The notes under the pieces: generated by a model | What the model saw: the letters and a program-made list of their open reading frames with translations, nothing else | Database searches by the model: none | Told to the model about the DNA's origin: nothing | NCBI GenBank assembly: GCA_037447655.1 | Contig: JBBHKE010002495.1 | Location: 35,052 to 90,051, forward strand | Length of the DNA stretch: 55,000 nt | Reading direction: 5' to 3' | Source of the DNA: Zygnema cylindricum | Lineage: Eukaryota; Streptophyta; Zygnematophyceae; Zygnematales; Zygnemataceae | Made by a program: the position numbers and the translations under genes | Shown here: positions 1 to 9,289 of the stretch, one piece after another | Layout of the letters: every line of letters begins with the position of its first letter | Position numbering within the stretch: position 1 is the stretch's first letter

Positions 1-1068
1 TTAGTACCTTATTTCTCTAAGGTGTTGTTCTTATAAGATGTGATTTTTTACATACATAGTTGGAAATTACTTCATTTCTCGCAACATTATTTCATAGTGA
101 ACATTACGTCGCAAATCCTGAATTTACTATACTTTTATTTGTAATAGAAATTATCTCAAACTTATTTGGAATTCGGGGGTTAAGTTCTTCCACCCCTCTC
201 TCACCTACTTCATAGCTTTACCTCCTCTTTGCCCCTCGCTTCCACATAGCAGATTACAGTACTTCCGAACTAATGTTCTTGAGAGGTTCGAACTTTGGAA
301 TTTTGGTGACAAATAAATTGTAGAGAAGCTCAACTCGATTAGATGTATGTACAACATGTTCATCTATCTGTTTTGGAGAGTTCTTGTAATCAAGCCTTCA
401 TGACATTAGACGATACACCTTCGCTCCCCGTTTCTCCTCCATTTCGATACTTCATCCACTCTCTCCCCACCTTCTTGAATTGGGGGCTTAAGGTTTATTC
501 AAACTCTATTAAAGATAATGTTTATTTTCATATCATTTAAGTCCTAAACGCTGCATTACAAGTGATACTTTATTACAACGCTCTTTACTTCATTAAAGGT
601 TGATACATACATTTTTTAGTGTAGAATATTCTTGTTGTGGAATCTCTTTATTCCATGATTCCTTTTAGCGTTACTAGGTCTACCCACACTATTCACACCT
701 AACCTATTTGATTAATTATCCCTCGAAGTGCTCATACGGCTTTCCGTTACTCTACTTTTCTCCATAATTTCATTTTTATCTTCTTTGTAAAATTTTCAAC
801 AACAAAAACAAACTAAGCTACAAACCTCTCATTTTTAGCTTTTTTGTTTGTCACATTTTAATTTTTACTTTGCGTCTCTTTGGCCTTTCCCTTTTTTTTA
901 CCTCTTCTTATCTTTTGTTTTTTTCGTTGTTTCGGCCAGTCATGGCCTCTCAATCAATATAAACTACACATTCGCACCCCCTAGTTGTGCAAAACTTGGT
1001 GCCGGCTGCTCTCAGTGTTAAGATTCCTAGAATCGGGGAATAGAATGAACGATCCTAATAGAGGGAAT
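1..1068. other. Non-coding AT-rich stretch
   Basis: No convincing gene is visible. The only open frames are short and show no family resemblance. Pyrimidine-rich DNA runs from about 770 to 950. The motif CATGGCCTCTCA near 945 recurs near 50210 in a similar T-rich setting, so this edge may be the tail of a dispersed repeat. Confidence 0.5.
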
Positions 1069-1070
1069 GC

Positions 1071-1149
1071 TGAGCCGGCCAGGATTTGAATTTGGGACCT
1101 TTCACTATAGCTTTGATTGAGCTAACCAACTGCGCCACCAACGCGGGTA
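1071..1149 (-). pseudogene. tRNA-like sequence (tRNA pseudogene or SINE head)
   Basis: Read on the minus strand, this stretch contains TGGCGCAGTTGG, a perfect match to the Pol III A-box consensus (TRGCNNAGYNGG). A degenerate B-box, AATTCAAATCC, follows about 40 bases later. The D-arm region resembles real tRNAs. The anticodon stem pairs poorly and the acceptor ends do not pair, so a working tRNA is unlikely. A dead tRNA or the head of a tRNA-derived SINE fits better. A covariance-model tRNA scan would settle it. Confidence 0.5.
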
Positions 1150-1306
1150 TCAAATTGGTGAGTCCTTTTTATTTACGTATTTAGTGTGGATCCGGGTATT
1201 GATAGGTACAATACTCGTAAGTCAACACTCAGTCACGGTGATCTTGTCTCTCATGGTCGTAGCTCCTTAATATCTCCTCATGTTTTTTGTGTTCGTGGCT
1301 TATTTA

Positions 1307-2082
1307 GGGTATGGCCCCATGTGGCAAAGTTCAGGTGTTTTTCTGTAGTTTTCTTTTCAAACCTAGCGTCGTACTGCCTAAGTTGGTACCGTATGAAGAA
1401 ATCGCAATTTTGTAGAGTCAATTTGCGTCATTCTCGAACTTAGAATGTACAACAATTTGTCGTCTTGTATTTTTTTGACCCATTGTCAAGTCATCTTCAA
1501 ACTTATTATAAACCACATCGGCAATGTGTTTTAAGCAAAGTAGAACTGTTTACACAAATAGGAAAACATATTCCCACGTGTGAAATTTTTTTAAAAGTTT
1601 TTGACGATTGAAAAAAGTAGAGAGTTTTCGTTTTTGTCCACATGCATATTGTACAATTTTATTTTAGTAGGGGTCTCGAGGCTGCTATGTCATTTCACGC
1701 AAAGTTGAAAAAGTTGCGAAAGTGAAAAATCTGCGAAGTCATGGCGGCCGGACAGGGGAGGTTTAAACAAAGGCATGTTGTAGGGCCACGGCTGCAAAGT
1801 TGTACGTCTACAGTGTCAGGCAATGTCAAGCGACATACCAAATCGTATTAAAAATTACGATTTGTCTTGCGGCACTTGAAAAAGTTTCGAAAAAATACGG
1901 TGCGGCAAAGACAAATTGTACACAGTGACAGCCGTCACGGGTATTGTCGACGTATATAATCGTCACAAACTTAAGTAACAATTTTGAGTAAACACATACA
2001 GACAATTGAAATCCGGGTCCGCCGGATCTGCTCTAAAATACAAAGTAGGTTCGCTATGTCACAAGTACATGGGGCGGTACCC
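1307..2082. mobile_element. H0: inverted-repeat DNA element with TWA flanks (PIF/Harbinger-like MITE)
   Basis: The ends are inverted repeats: GGGTATGGCCCCATGT at the left and ACATGGGGCGGTACCC at the right. They are flanked by TTA (1304-1306) and TAA (2083-2085). Interior segments match the elements at 35533 and 49291, for example the motif around GTTGTCGTCTTGT and the GGTCCGCCGGATC stretch. A 3-bp TWA target site is typical of PIF/Harbinger elements. No transposase is encoded. The flanking triplets differ, so this copy is old or its target duplication has mutated. Confidence 0.65.
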
Positions 2083-2874
2083 TAAGCCTAGTAATCCAAA
2101 TGCAAACTACACATGTGGTCGCCACCACAAAGGTCACAAAAACAATATAAATAAACGCAGTGTGTTGTAAACCTTTGAAAAATCACTATATGAAGCTGGA
2201 ATGGTATAGATAAACTTAAGAGCATGTGCATTAATTTGAGGAAAAATATGTAGTGGAGTTGGATACAACCTATAGTAATTAGCTTTTTATTCTCTTTTGA
2301 AGGCTATGATCTAAGATATATATCAAACAGCCGCATGGTGAAAGTTGTTGAAGAAAACCTCTTTAATATCCTACCATCTATTCTTGTATAATTATATAGT
2401 ATCTATTATACATTGCAAAAATTGAGATAGAAAAAATCGTATGCACATAGAAAGGGTAAAATACTACAACAAATACCTTAGAAAATTTGAATATTCTCTA
2501 TATATATTTACATCAAGTATAAAAGTTACGCCACGTGTCGCGCTTGATGCGCACATTGGGAGTTCATGCTTTTTGCCTCCCTTCTTGTCTCTTGTTTAGA
2601 GACACTCTCATTCCTGTTACCCTTGTCCCCAATATTCCGGAATGTTTTTTCGCCTCCTAACGGTACATTTTTGAGGTGTCGTGTTATATTTTTCGCTTTC
2701 GCGGATATTGAATAGCTCCACTCAAATTACGAAGCCGATTACAAGTACCCAAGCCTTAATTTATGATAAGGTCGTCCCCACCCTCAAATTATAACGTCTC
2801 GAGGCGCTTCCCTTTAACTTTACTCATGCTCGCTTTCTCTCTCGCATCTAAATTGGTTTTTGAGCTTCGTAGTT
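2083..2874. other. Non-coding stretch
   Basis: AT-rich and without a recognisable gene, RNA or element boundary. The short frame beginning at 2763 runs into the dispersed repeat E1 and is not treated as a gene. Confidence 0.5.
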
Positions 2875-3910
2875 GTAATTTGATTTCCTACCTCCCAGAA
2901 AATCCCATTACTACAACCAACTTCAACCACACATTCCAAACATTGGAAAATTACACATTCACATTGGACATCACTCACATAAGGATAAACTTTAAATTAG
3001 AAGAAGCTTCTGTCCACATAACATTAGCTTGGTCTCTTACCCTTCTGGCTCAACCCTTCTTTTTAAAGTATCTTCCTCTGCTCTCCACTCTCAAATAATT
3101 CTATCTCTTAATTACTAAAACACTACTTAGTTAGTAAGAGATTTCAGTGCAAAAATGCAATTTGCTCCAATTTGGTATTATTCGCTCATGACCAAGATCA
3201 GTCAAAAATTCCACAAATTTTTCCAAAGGAAACGATGCCTACTCTTCTCTTAAACTTCACTTTTTATCCATCATCACCTTAGACTCGCTAGGCCAGAGTT
3301 AAAGCTTCGTTGAACTGGTTTTACTTGGGCCAATCATTGATCAGCAAGGACACAGAATGACGAATACAAAAGCGTGCAAAATCTCCCACTAACTACGTAG
3401 CATTTAATAACCAATAAAACGCTACATTTTACTACGGAATATTTCCGTGCAAAAGTGCACGCGAATTGAAACGCGACTTCCTACATTCGCGTGTCACAAA
3501 TTTTACACGCTAAACTACACCGCGCATCGTTATTAGTGTCAAAGTTTAAAAAACGTAAAAAAAAATTATTGTTATTGATTCTAATTTAGTGCGAGAGACG
3601 TGGGAGATTATGGCCCACGTCCTTAAATAGCATTGCTAATTTAATTTCGAAAATTATGTATACTAATTGCGGAAAAAAAATATAATTTTAACAACCCAAA
3701 TTAGTGACTTTGACAGTAATAACGATTCGCGGTGTACCTATGAAATTTAAATTTTTTAACTTATGACGTTTTGTTTTGAAAATCGTACGAAACGAACAAT
3801 CATATGTACTAAACGACTATTAGTACTTCATAAACGTACGCCTGAAATTCCGCGGCTACGTTTGACCCTTAACCTGTTGTAATGATACCCACTTGTTAGT
3901 TTGACCCCAC
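2875..3910. repeat. Dispersed repeat E1 (paired with E2 at 14768-15566)
   Basis: Long, closely similar sequence is shared with 14768-15566, beginning at a GATTTCCTACCTC motif and ending at TTTGACCCCAC. Both copies carry a short open frame containing ITTTNF and YTFTLDITHIRINF. Similarity continues outside the frame, so it is probably a repeat and not a protein gene. Unlike E2, E1 contains a 217-bp insertion (M1). Element class unknown. Confidence 0.7.
3518..3734. mobile_element. M1: TA-flanked MITE (Tc1/mariner-Stowaway-like)
   Basis: Starts CACCGCGCATCGTTATTAG and ends with the near-complement ATAACGATTCGCGGTG. It is flanked by TA at 3516-3517 and 3735-3736. The paralogous repeat E2 has an uninterrupted site with a single TA at the same place, which shows both the element limits and the TA duplication. 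The short length, AT-rich interior and absence of an ORF indicate a non-autonomous element. Other members lie at 33476, 36229, 37780, 44524, 45033 and 45231. Confidence 0.85.
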
Positions 3911-4154
3911 GTTGTCACCTAACACACCAGTTACTTTAACTTTTGAAATACAACTCCAAACTTGTTGATATTTGAGTATTTTATAGGTCTGTATTAGGAT
4001 AGAAAAAGAACTGAGGCGGTCTGCCTCTAACTCCCCTTTCCAAGCCCCCATACTTGTTGTAGTCACTGAAGGCTGGATAGGGAGCTAGAGCCATGGCTGC
4101 CTAAGCTCTCTAGAGAAGACAGGGGGTAAATTAGGTAGACTTACCAAAAGTTAG

Positions 4155-4197
4155 TTGACGGACCCAGGAATTGATCCTGGTACCTACCGTCCGTCAA
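4155..4197. other. Conserved stem-loop in C LTR resembling a tRNA acceptor/T-arm minihelix
   Basis: A 9-bp outer stem (TTGACGGAC with GTCCGTCAA) encloses a 5-bp inner stem (CCAGG with CCTGG) with a 7-base loop and an 8-base bulge. The same structure is at 7287-7329. In the diverged LTR at 28831-28873 all nine outer pairs are kept and the inner stem has one mismatch. On the minus strand the inner hairpin has the size of a tRNA T-arm. Confidence 0.6.
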
Positions 4198-4368
4198 TCC
4201 GCATTAGCCGTTAGCTATAGCCGTTATGTCTAGAACAGATATTACGATATATAGGGTTTGACAAATATATAAATCGTTATATGTAGATTAATCCGTTTAA
4301 CGGCTAATAGATACTTCGTACATAGATACAGTTTAATTTAGTACGAAGTACGGAATGGGGGCAGAACA

Positions 4369-4467
4369 TATACCGCGCATTTGTTTCGATAGCGAAACAA
4401 ATACCGCGCATTTGTTTCGACAGCGAAACAAATACCGCGCATTTGTTTCGATAGCGAAACAAATACC
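4369..4467. repeat. Three tandem 31-bp palindromic units in C LTR
   Basis: Each unit contains TTTGTTTCG, a 4-base spacer and CGAAACAAA, joined by ATACCGCGCA. Three copies are here, three at 7501-7599 and one at about 29040-29075. The GTTTCG/CGAAAC arms make each unit a hairpin or a dyad binding site. The position upstream of the TATA box fits U3 enhancer repeats. Confidence 0.75.
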
Positions 4468-4829
4468 GCGCGTCGAATTTCAGCGGCTAGGATTATAGCC
4501 GGTTTTGATCGGACGGCCACGATAGGCGCCGCGATCACGGAAAAGGCATTTTTTGGCGTTTTACGGTCTTTGCCACGTCAGATGACACGTGGCGTGATAA
4601 CATTGGACTACGGGAATTCCGGAGATTACAGGAACTAATCCTGATTTGACACGTGTCGACATTTTGGCCATGTCGTACAATGGCCGTACAGAAAGTACAC
4701 CGGCACCTGTACTTTTCTGTACGACACAGTAATTTGATTGGTGCCGTACTTCAGTAGATAGAGTTTTGGAGAGGGTATAGGACTTAGAAAATTTCGGGTA
4801 GGCAGCTGCCTCTCCCAGAGAGCACCCTG

Positions 4830-4836
4830 TATAAAT
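4830..4836 (+). promoter_or_regulatory. TATA box of C LTR promoter
   Basis: TATAAAT sits about 355 bp before the gag ATG and is followed by GGCAAACTTTGGCCAG. The same box with the same context is at 7962-7968 and in the solo LTR near 29437. It is the best candidate for the U3 promoter that starts genomic RNA. Confidence 0.6.
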
Positions 4837-5185
4837 GGCAAACTTTGGCCAGCCATAACTATCAATTTACTTGACCATTTTCAGTGATTCTTTTTGCTGC
4901 GGACTCAGGGGAGTCCAGGCTATACAGGGGTGTAGTTGGTCAGAGTTGTTGTCTGCCTGGGTGGTGGTATTTCTAAGGGAAAGTCAAAGTGGGTGAATGT
5001 GTCCAAATCTCATATTCTAACTTTGCATTCTGTGGTGGAACTGACCACACAGAAAGTGTTATTTCACAGGGGTGAATCTATATTGGGGTTGTGACTGTCA
5101 AGGGGTCAGTCACTTGGGTTTATATTAACTTGGATTCGGCACTATCTAGATAAGCTTCTTTTGGATCTGCATACTCTGAGGGCCA

Positions 5186-7081
5186 ATGGAGGTCTCAGAG
5201 TTTCAGGTTATGGGCCCACCATCTAGGGTGCCTATGTTCGATGGAACAGACTTCACTTATTGGGAGTTTACAATGGCGGGATTGCTTTTCGAGAAGCACT
5301 TATGGGGAATTGTTTCGGGACAAGTGAGATGTCCGCCACCTGGCTTTGGAGGAGCTTACTATGTAGATTCATCTGAGGCTGCCCAGAATATCATCCGGAG
5401 CTCAGATGCAACGGAAGGTGAAGGGAAGAATCTTTCCGTGGATGGGGAAATAGGGGAGAAGGAAAAAGGGACACCTATGATGAGGGGAGCTAGGCTCTCA
5501 GCTATGGTACCACATGTAAGGATTAAAACTGAAGAAAATGACAGAAAAGTATGGGAATACAAAAACACTATAGCAAAACATCTCATACTTAGATATGTGT
5601 CTAAGTCGATAGCTATCACTCTTTTAAGTCTAACCAAGTCTTCAGAGATATGGGAAGTACTAATTCAGATTTATAAGAGTGAGACTATTCAGAGGCAGCA
5701 ATTAGTAAAACAGGAAATAGATGCCTATGTTTATAAAGGCGGTAGCATGATAGAGTTTTGCAATGATATTGCTGCGTTATATGTTGAGCTAGCTAGTGCG
5801 GGATATGTAGAATCTGAGGAGAGTAAGATTTATACACTACTTATGAAACTCCCAAGTGAGTACGAAAACATTATTTATCGTATGCAGGCAATGGATGGCT
5901 CCTCATGGACTTGGAGCTTTACCATGGGGATAATTCTTGTGAGGGAAAGCACTTTGGAGCTTCGTAGGGGAAAGGACAGGGTCAATGCATTTTCAGCTGG
6001 TGGTGATTGGCGGAAGCGTGATGAGAGGAACGGCGGTGACGAGCGGAAGCGTGATGAGAGGAACGGTGGTGACGAGCGGAAGCGTGATGAGAGGAAGAAA
6101 GACAAAGGTAAACCTTATCGGAACTTTGGTGGAAAAAGAGGGAGAAGAAAAGACACGGGAGCTTTGAAAAAAGGGGTTTGCTTCTTTTGTAGGGAACCGG
6201 GTCATTATATGGAGGAATGCCCTTGTTTGGAAAAACTTAGAAGTTGGAATGTGGATGAGGAGGACGAAGAGGAAGAGGAGAAAGAGGATGAAGAAAAAAT
6301 GGAGCTTCTTCACATCGATAGAATGGGGAAGAGAGAAAAGTACACAGAAATTGGACGAAGGCAACAGTGTGCTTTTGGAGGTATAAGGGAAGTAAAGAGA
6401 GAGGAGATACTTGAAGAAGTTCAAAATATTGAGGATAGTTTCATAGATATTTTGGAAACAGAAAACTGGTCGGAAAGGGAGACTTCAACAGATTCCGAGG
6501 AAAGGGGAGAATTAATTCTAGAGGGGGTTTTAAAGGATAGGGGAGAAGAGAAATATTTATTGGGAATTAAAATAGAAAGTGATAGTGGAAAGAATTCCAT
6601 GGGAGACAGTGAGGGAAGTTCAGAAAATGGGGTAGTTATCATGGATAAAAATATGATTACGGAAGATGTAGATCTTATGAGGAACTTAGTGGGGACTAGT
6701 GGTTTTTGGGAATATTTGGAGGTGGATGGATTTGACATCACTACTTGGTGTGATGTCTCTTGTGAAGATGTGCCTGTAAAAGGGTTATCATCCGGGTATG
6801 TGTTGAAGGTTGGGGATGGGGCTGGTTGTTTGAATTTCAAGAGGGAAAGTGGATTTAGTGTGGATGGAAAAGGGAAGAGGTGGATAAAATCTTTGCTCGG
6901 ATTTAAGAAAAATGGGATGTTAAATAAAATGTGTGATACAATTATCATTTCGGTTCATTTAATGCACTGTGTTAAATACTTAAGTTTTATGAAAGGAAAA
7001 GGAAAAAGGAAAAAGAAAAGGAAAAAGGGGAGAGGGTGTTTTGTTTACTTGTTTGTGGAAGTTGAAAGAAAAATAGACTAG
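5186..7081 (+). CDS. Gag-like protein of element C with C-terminal RNase H remnant
   Basis: A 631-residue intact frame. Residues 1-7 are encoded inside the 5' LTR, and the next codons (VMGP) are also the primer-binding site. Residues ~8-260 match the copia Gag core: a PMFDG..YWEF N-terminal motif and a helical UBN2-like region. Residues ~270-300 are three RDERNGGDERK-type repeats. Residues ~332-345 form a CCHC zinc knuckle (CFFCREPGHYMEEC). An acidic stretch follows (EDEEEEEKEDEE). Residues ~494-580 align by eye with copia RNase H (GFDITTWCDVSCEDVP...SSGYVLKVGDGAGC) but lack the EAEY-type catalytic glutamate. The end is strongly basic. Known role of Gag: coating and packaging element RNA in cytoplasmic particles. 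The RNase H part is probably inactive. Confidence 0.85.
   Translation: MEVSEFQVMGPPSRVPMFDGTDFTYWEFTMAGLLFEKHLWGIVSGQVRCPPPGFGGAYYVDSSEAAQNIIRSSDATEGEGKNLSVDGEIGEKEKGTPMMRGARLSAMVPHVRIKTEENDRKVWEYKNTIAKHLILRYVSKSIAITLLSLTKSSEIWEVLIQIYKSETIQRQQLVKQEIDAYVYKGGSMIEFCNDIAALYVELASAGYVESEESKIYTLLMKLPSEYENIIYRMQAMDGSSWTWSFTMGIILVRESTLELRRGKDRVNAFSAGGDWRKRDERNGGDERKRDERNGGDERKRDERKKDKGKPYRNFGGKRGRRKDTGALKKGVCFFCREPGHYMEECPCLEKLRSWNVDEEDEEEEEKEDEEKMELLHIDRMGKREKYTEIGRRQQCAFGGIREVKREEILEEVQNIEDSFIDILETENWSERETSTDSEERGELILEGVLKDRGEEKYLLGIKIESDSGKNSMGDSEGSSENGVVIMDKNMITEDVDLMRNLVGTSGFWEYLEVDGFDITTWCDVSCEDVPVKGLSSGYVLKVGDGAGCLNFKRESGFSVDGKGKRWIKSLLGFKKNGMLNKMCDTIIISVHLMHCVKYLSFMKGKGKRKKKRKKGRGCFVYLFVEVERKID
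5206..5221 (+). promoter_or_regulatory. Primer-binding site of element C (initiator tRNA-Met anticodon arm, half-tRNA type)
   Basis: GGTTATGGGCCCACCA starts at the first base after the LTR. Its complement TGGTGGGCCCATAACC is the anticodon stem-loop of plant-type initiator tRNA-Met as I remember it, CAU anticodon included. Drosophila copia and yeast Ty5 are primed by a cleaved half-tRNA at this part of tRNA-iMet. The usual TGGTATCAGAGC site is not seen. The site lies inside the gag frame. Confidence 0.85.
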
Positions 7082-7094
7082 AAAATAAGGGGAG
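7082..7094 (+). promoter_or_regulatory. Polypurine tract of element C
   Basis: AAAATAAGGGGAG immediately precedes the TG of the 3' LTR and lies two bases after the gag stop codon. This is the expected plus-strand primer site. The AGGGGAG core recurs before family A LTRs and, reversed, beside B LTRs. Confidence 0.9.
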
Positions 7095-8337
7095 TGTTGA
7101 TATTTGAGTATTTTATAGGTCTGTATTAGGATAGAAAAAGAACTGAGGTGGTCTGCCTCTAACTCCCCTTTCCAAGCCCCCATACTTGTTGTAGTCACTG
7201 AAGGCTGGATAGGGAGCTAGAGCCATGGCTGCCTAAGCTCTCTAGAGAAGACAGGGGGTAAATTAGGTAGACTTACCAAAAGTTAGTTGACGGACCCAGG
7301 AATTGATCCTGGTACCTACCGTCCGTCAATCCGCATTAGCCGTTAGCTCTAGCCGTTATGTCTAGAACAGATATTACGATATATAGGGTTTGACAAATAT
7401 ATAAATCGTTATATGTAGATTAATCCGTTTAACGGCTAATAGATACTTCGTACATAGATACAGTTTAATTTAGTACGAAGTACGGAATGGGGGCAGAACG
7501 GATACCGCGCATTTGTTTCGATAGCGAAACAAATACCGCGCATTTGTTTCGACAGCGAAACAAATACCCCGCATTTGTTTCGATAGCGAAAGAAATACCG
7601 CGCGTCGAATTTCAGCGGCTAGGATTATAGCCGGTTTTGATCGGACGGCCACGATAGGCGCCGCGATCACGGAAAAGGCATTTTTTGGCGTTTTACGGTC
7701 TTTGCCACGTCAGATGACACGTGGCGTGATAACATTGGACTACGGGAATTCCGGAGATTACAGGAACTAATCCTGATTTGACACGTGTCGACATTTTGGC
7801 CATGTCGTACAATGGCCGTACAGAAAGTACACCGGCACCTGTACTTTTCTGTACGACACAGTAATTTGATTGGTGCCGTACTTCAGTAGATAGAGTTTTG
7901 GAGAGGGTATAGGACTTAGAAAATTTCGGGTAGGCAGCTGCCTCTCCCAGAGAGCACCCTGTATAAATGGCAAACTTTGGCCAGCCATAACTATCAATTT
8001 ACTTGACCATTTTCAGTGATTCTTTTTGCTGCGGACTCAGGGGAGTCCAGGCTATACAGGGGTGTAGTTGGTCAGAGTTGTTGTCTGCCTGGGTGGTGGT
8101 ATTTCTAAGGGAAAGTCAAAGTGGGTGAATGTGTCCAAATCTCATATTCTAACTTTGCATTCTGTGGTGGAACTGACCACACAGAAAGTGTTATTTCACA
8201 GGGGTGAATCTATATTGGGGTTGTGACTGTCAAGGGGTCAGTCACTTGGGTTTATATTAACTTGGAGTCGGCACTATCTAGATAAGCTTCTTTTGGATCT
8301 GCATACTCTGAGGGCCAATGGAGGTCTCAGAGTTTCA
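7095..8337 (+). repeat. 3' LTR of element C
   Basis: Same length as the 5' LTR (1243 bp), with about seven substitutions. It is followed by AAACT, which repeats the five bases before the 5' LTR. The gag ATG is duplicated here at 8318, but the frame runs into flanking DNA. Confidence 0.95.
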
Positions 8338-8472
8338 AAACTGTGCGATTCTTTCGCGGACGTCTACCAAATTCATAACTCTATATGCGTAACACTTAAA
8401 TACCTATTAACACACAAGTTCGATTCCCTATTAGTGTTACATCACCCCCTTCTTTTTTTTAACTGACCCTAG

Positions 8473-9289
8473 TTAAAACAAATTCCACTCTCTAGAGGAT
8501 ACTTCTATATTATTATCCCTCAAATACCTCTGCAAAAACTCAAAATTTTTATCCTCCATTGTCAATTCATTATCTGGCCTTCCAAGATAATTCACTTGCC
8601 AAAATACACTATTGCGGACCTTAAACTGTTGTCCAACCCAATCTATTATTACCCATCTATGAACCTCAGGTTCTATAGTAATTGAGGGATCCAATTCCAA
8701 TTCTCTTTTAGTTGGTCGAAGATTTGCTGGTTTCAACTGAGTGATGTGTATCACAGGATGAATTTTTGTTGAAGGTGGAAAGTCCAATTTGGTTGCAACT
8801 GACTATATCATCTCGATTACAGTAAATGGTCTGATGTACTTAGGAGCGAATTTCCCCGTCGGATCAGATTGTCCCTCCATCTTTCACCTCTAATGAGTTG
8901 TTGAAAGCCAAACTTGGTCACCTATGCTTACCACCTAATCACCCCGTTTGCGGTTAGCATTTAATTCTTACCTCTATTGTGCCACTACTAGTGCATCCCG
9001 GATTGTTTTCCAAATTGTTTGAATGTATTCCCAACACTCCACATCAAAACCCCTAATCTCTTGATTGACCCACGGTTGTTAAGTCCAATGCTTCTCGAGT
9101 TGGTATCCGTATGCAACTTCAAACGGCGAGAATCCTGTACTGGCATGTTTTCATGAATCGTATGCAAATTCTATTAATGGCAGTTTAGATTCCCATGTGT
9201 TCTCAACTCCACTGCAATCAGTCCTAAGCATTTCTTCTAGTGTACGGTTCACCTTTTGAGTCTGTCTATCTGTCTAAGGATGATATGAG
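8473..9289 (-). pseudogene. Gypsy integrase C-terminal part and chromodomain (broken)
   Basis: The minus strand starts with a degenerate HSYHP.TD.QT..VNRTLEEMLR block, the conserved end of the gypsy integrase core. It passes several in-frame stops, then gives a 104-residue open stretch with KIHPVIHITQLKP and a chromodomain-like tail (VLWQVNYLGRPDNELT-type; here FWQVNYLGRPDNELT). In chromoviruses this tail binds modified histones and steers integration. The upstream catalytic DDE region is lost at the A1 junction. Stops make it non-functional. Confidence 0.85.

Larger units (their letters stand above)
3963..5205 (+). repeat. 5' LTR of element C
   Basis: Begins TGTTGATATTTGAG and ends GAGTTTCA. 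It is near-identical to 7095-8337. It contains an inverted-repeat minihelix near base 190-235 of the LTR, three palindromic 31-bp repeats, a TATA box, and at its 3' end the ATG that opens the gag frame. Confidence 0.95.
3963..8337 (+). mobile_element. Element C: intact gag-only Ty1/copia-type LTR retrotransposon (TR-GAG-like)
   Basis: A complete 4375-bp element with two 1243-bp LTRs that differ at only about seven positions. It has a perfect 5-bp target duplication, AAACT (3958-3962 and 8338-8342). An initiator-tRNA-type primer-binding site directly follows the 5' LTR, and a polypurine tract directly precedes the 3' LTR. One uninterrupted 631-codon frame fills the interior. Protease, integrase and reverse transcriptase are absent, so movement would need enzymes in trans. 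The near-identical LTRs mean a recent insertion. A related solo LTR lies at 28623-29814. Confidence 0.93.

Noticed and set aside
2763-3098. Small protein gene with a paralog at 14737-14991
   Set aside because: Similarity extends well beyond the frame on both sides, so this is a dispersed repeat.
4338-4538. Small minus-strand ORFs repeated in both C LTRs (also 7470-7670, 4635-4865, 7767-7997)
   Set aside because: They lie in LTR regulatory DNA, consist of translated palindromic repeats, and are present only because the LTR is duplicated.
5359-6948. Antisense frames opposite the element C ORF
   Set aside because: Shadows of a purine-rich coding strand; they show no family features.
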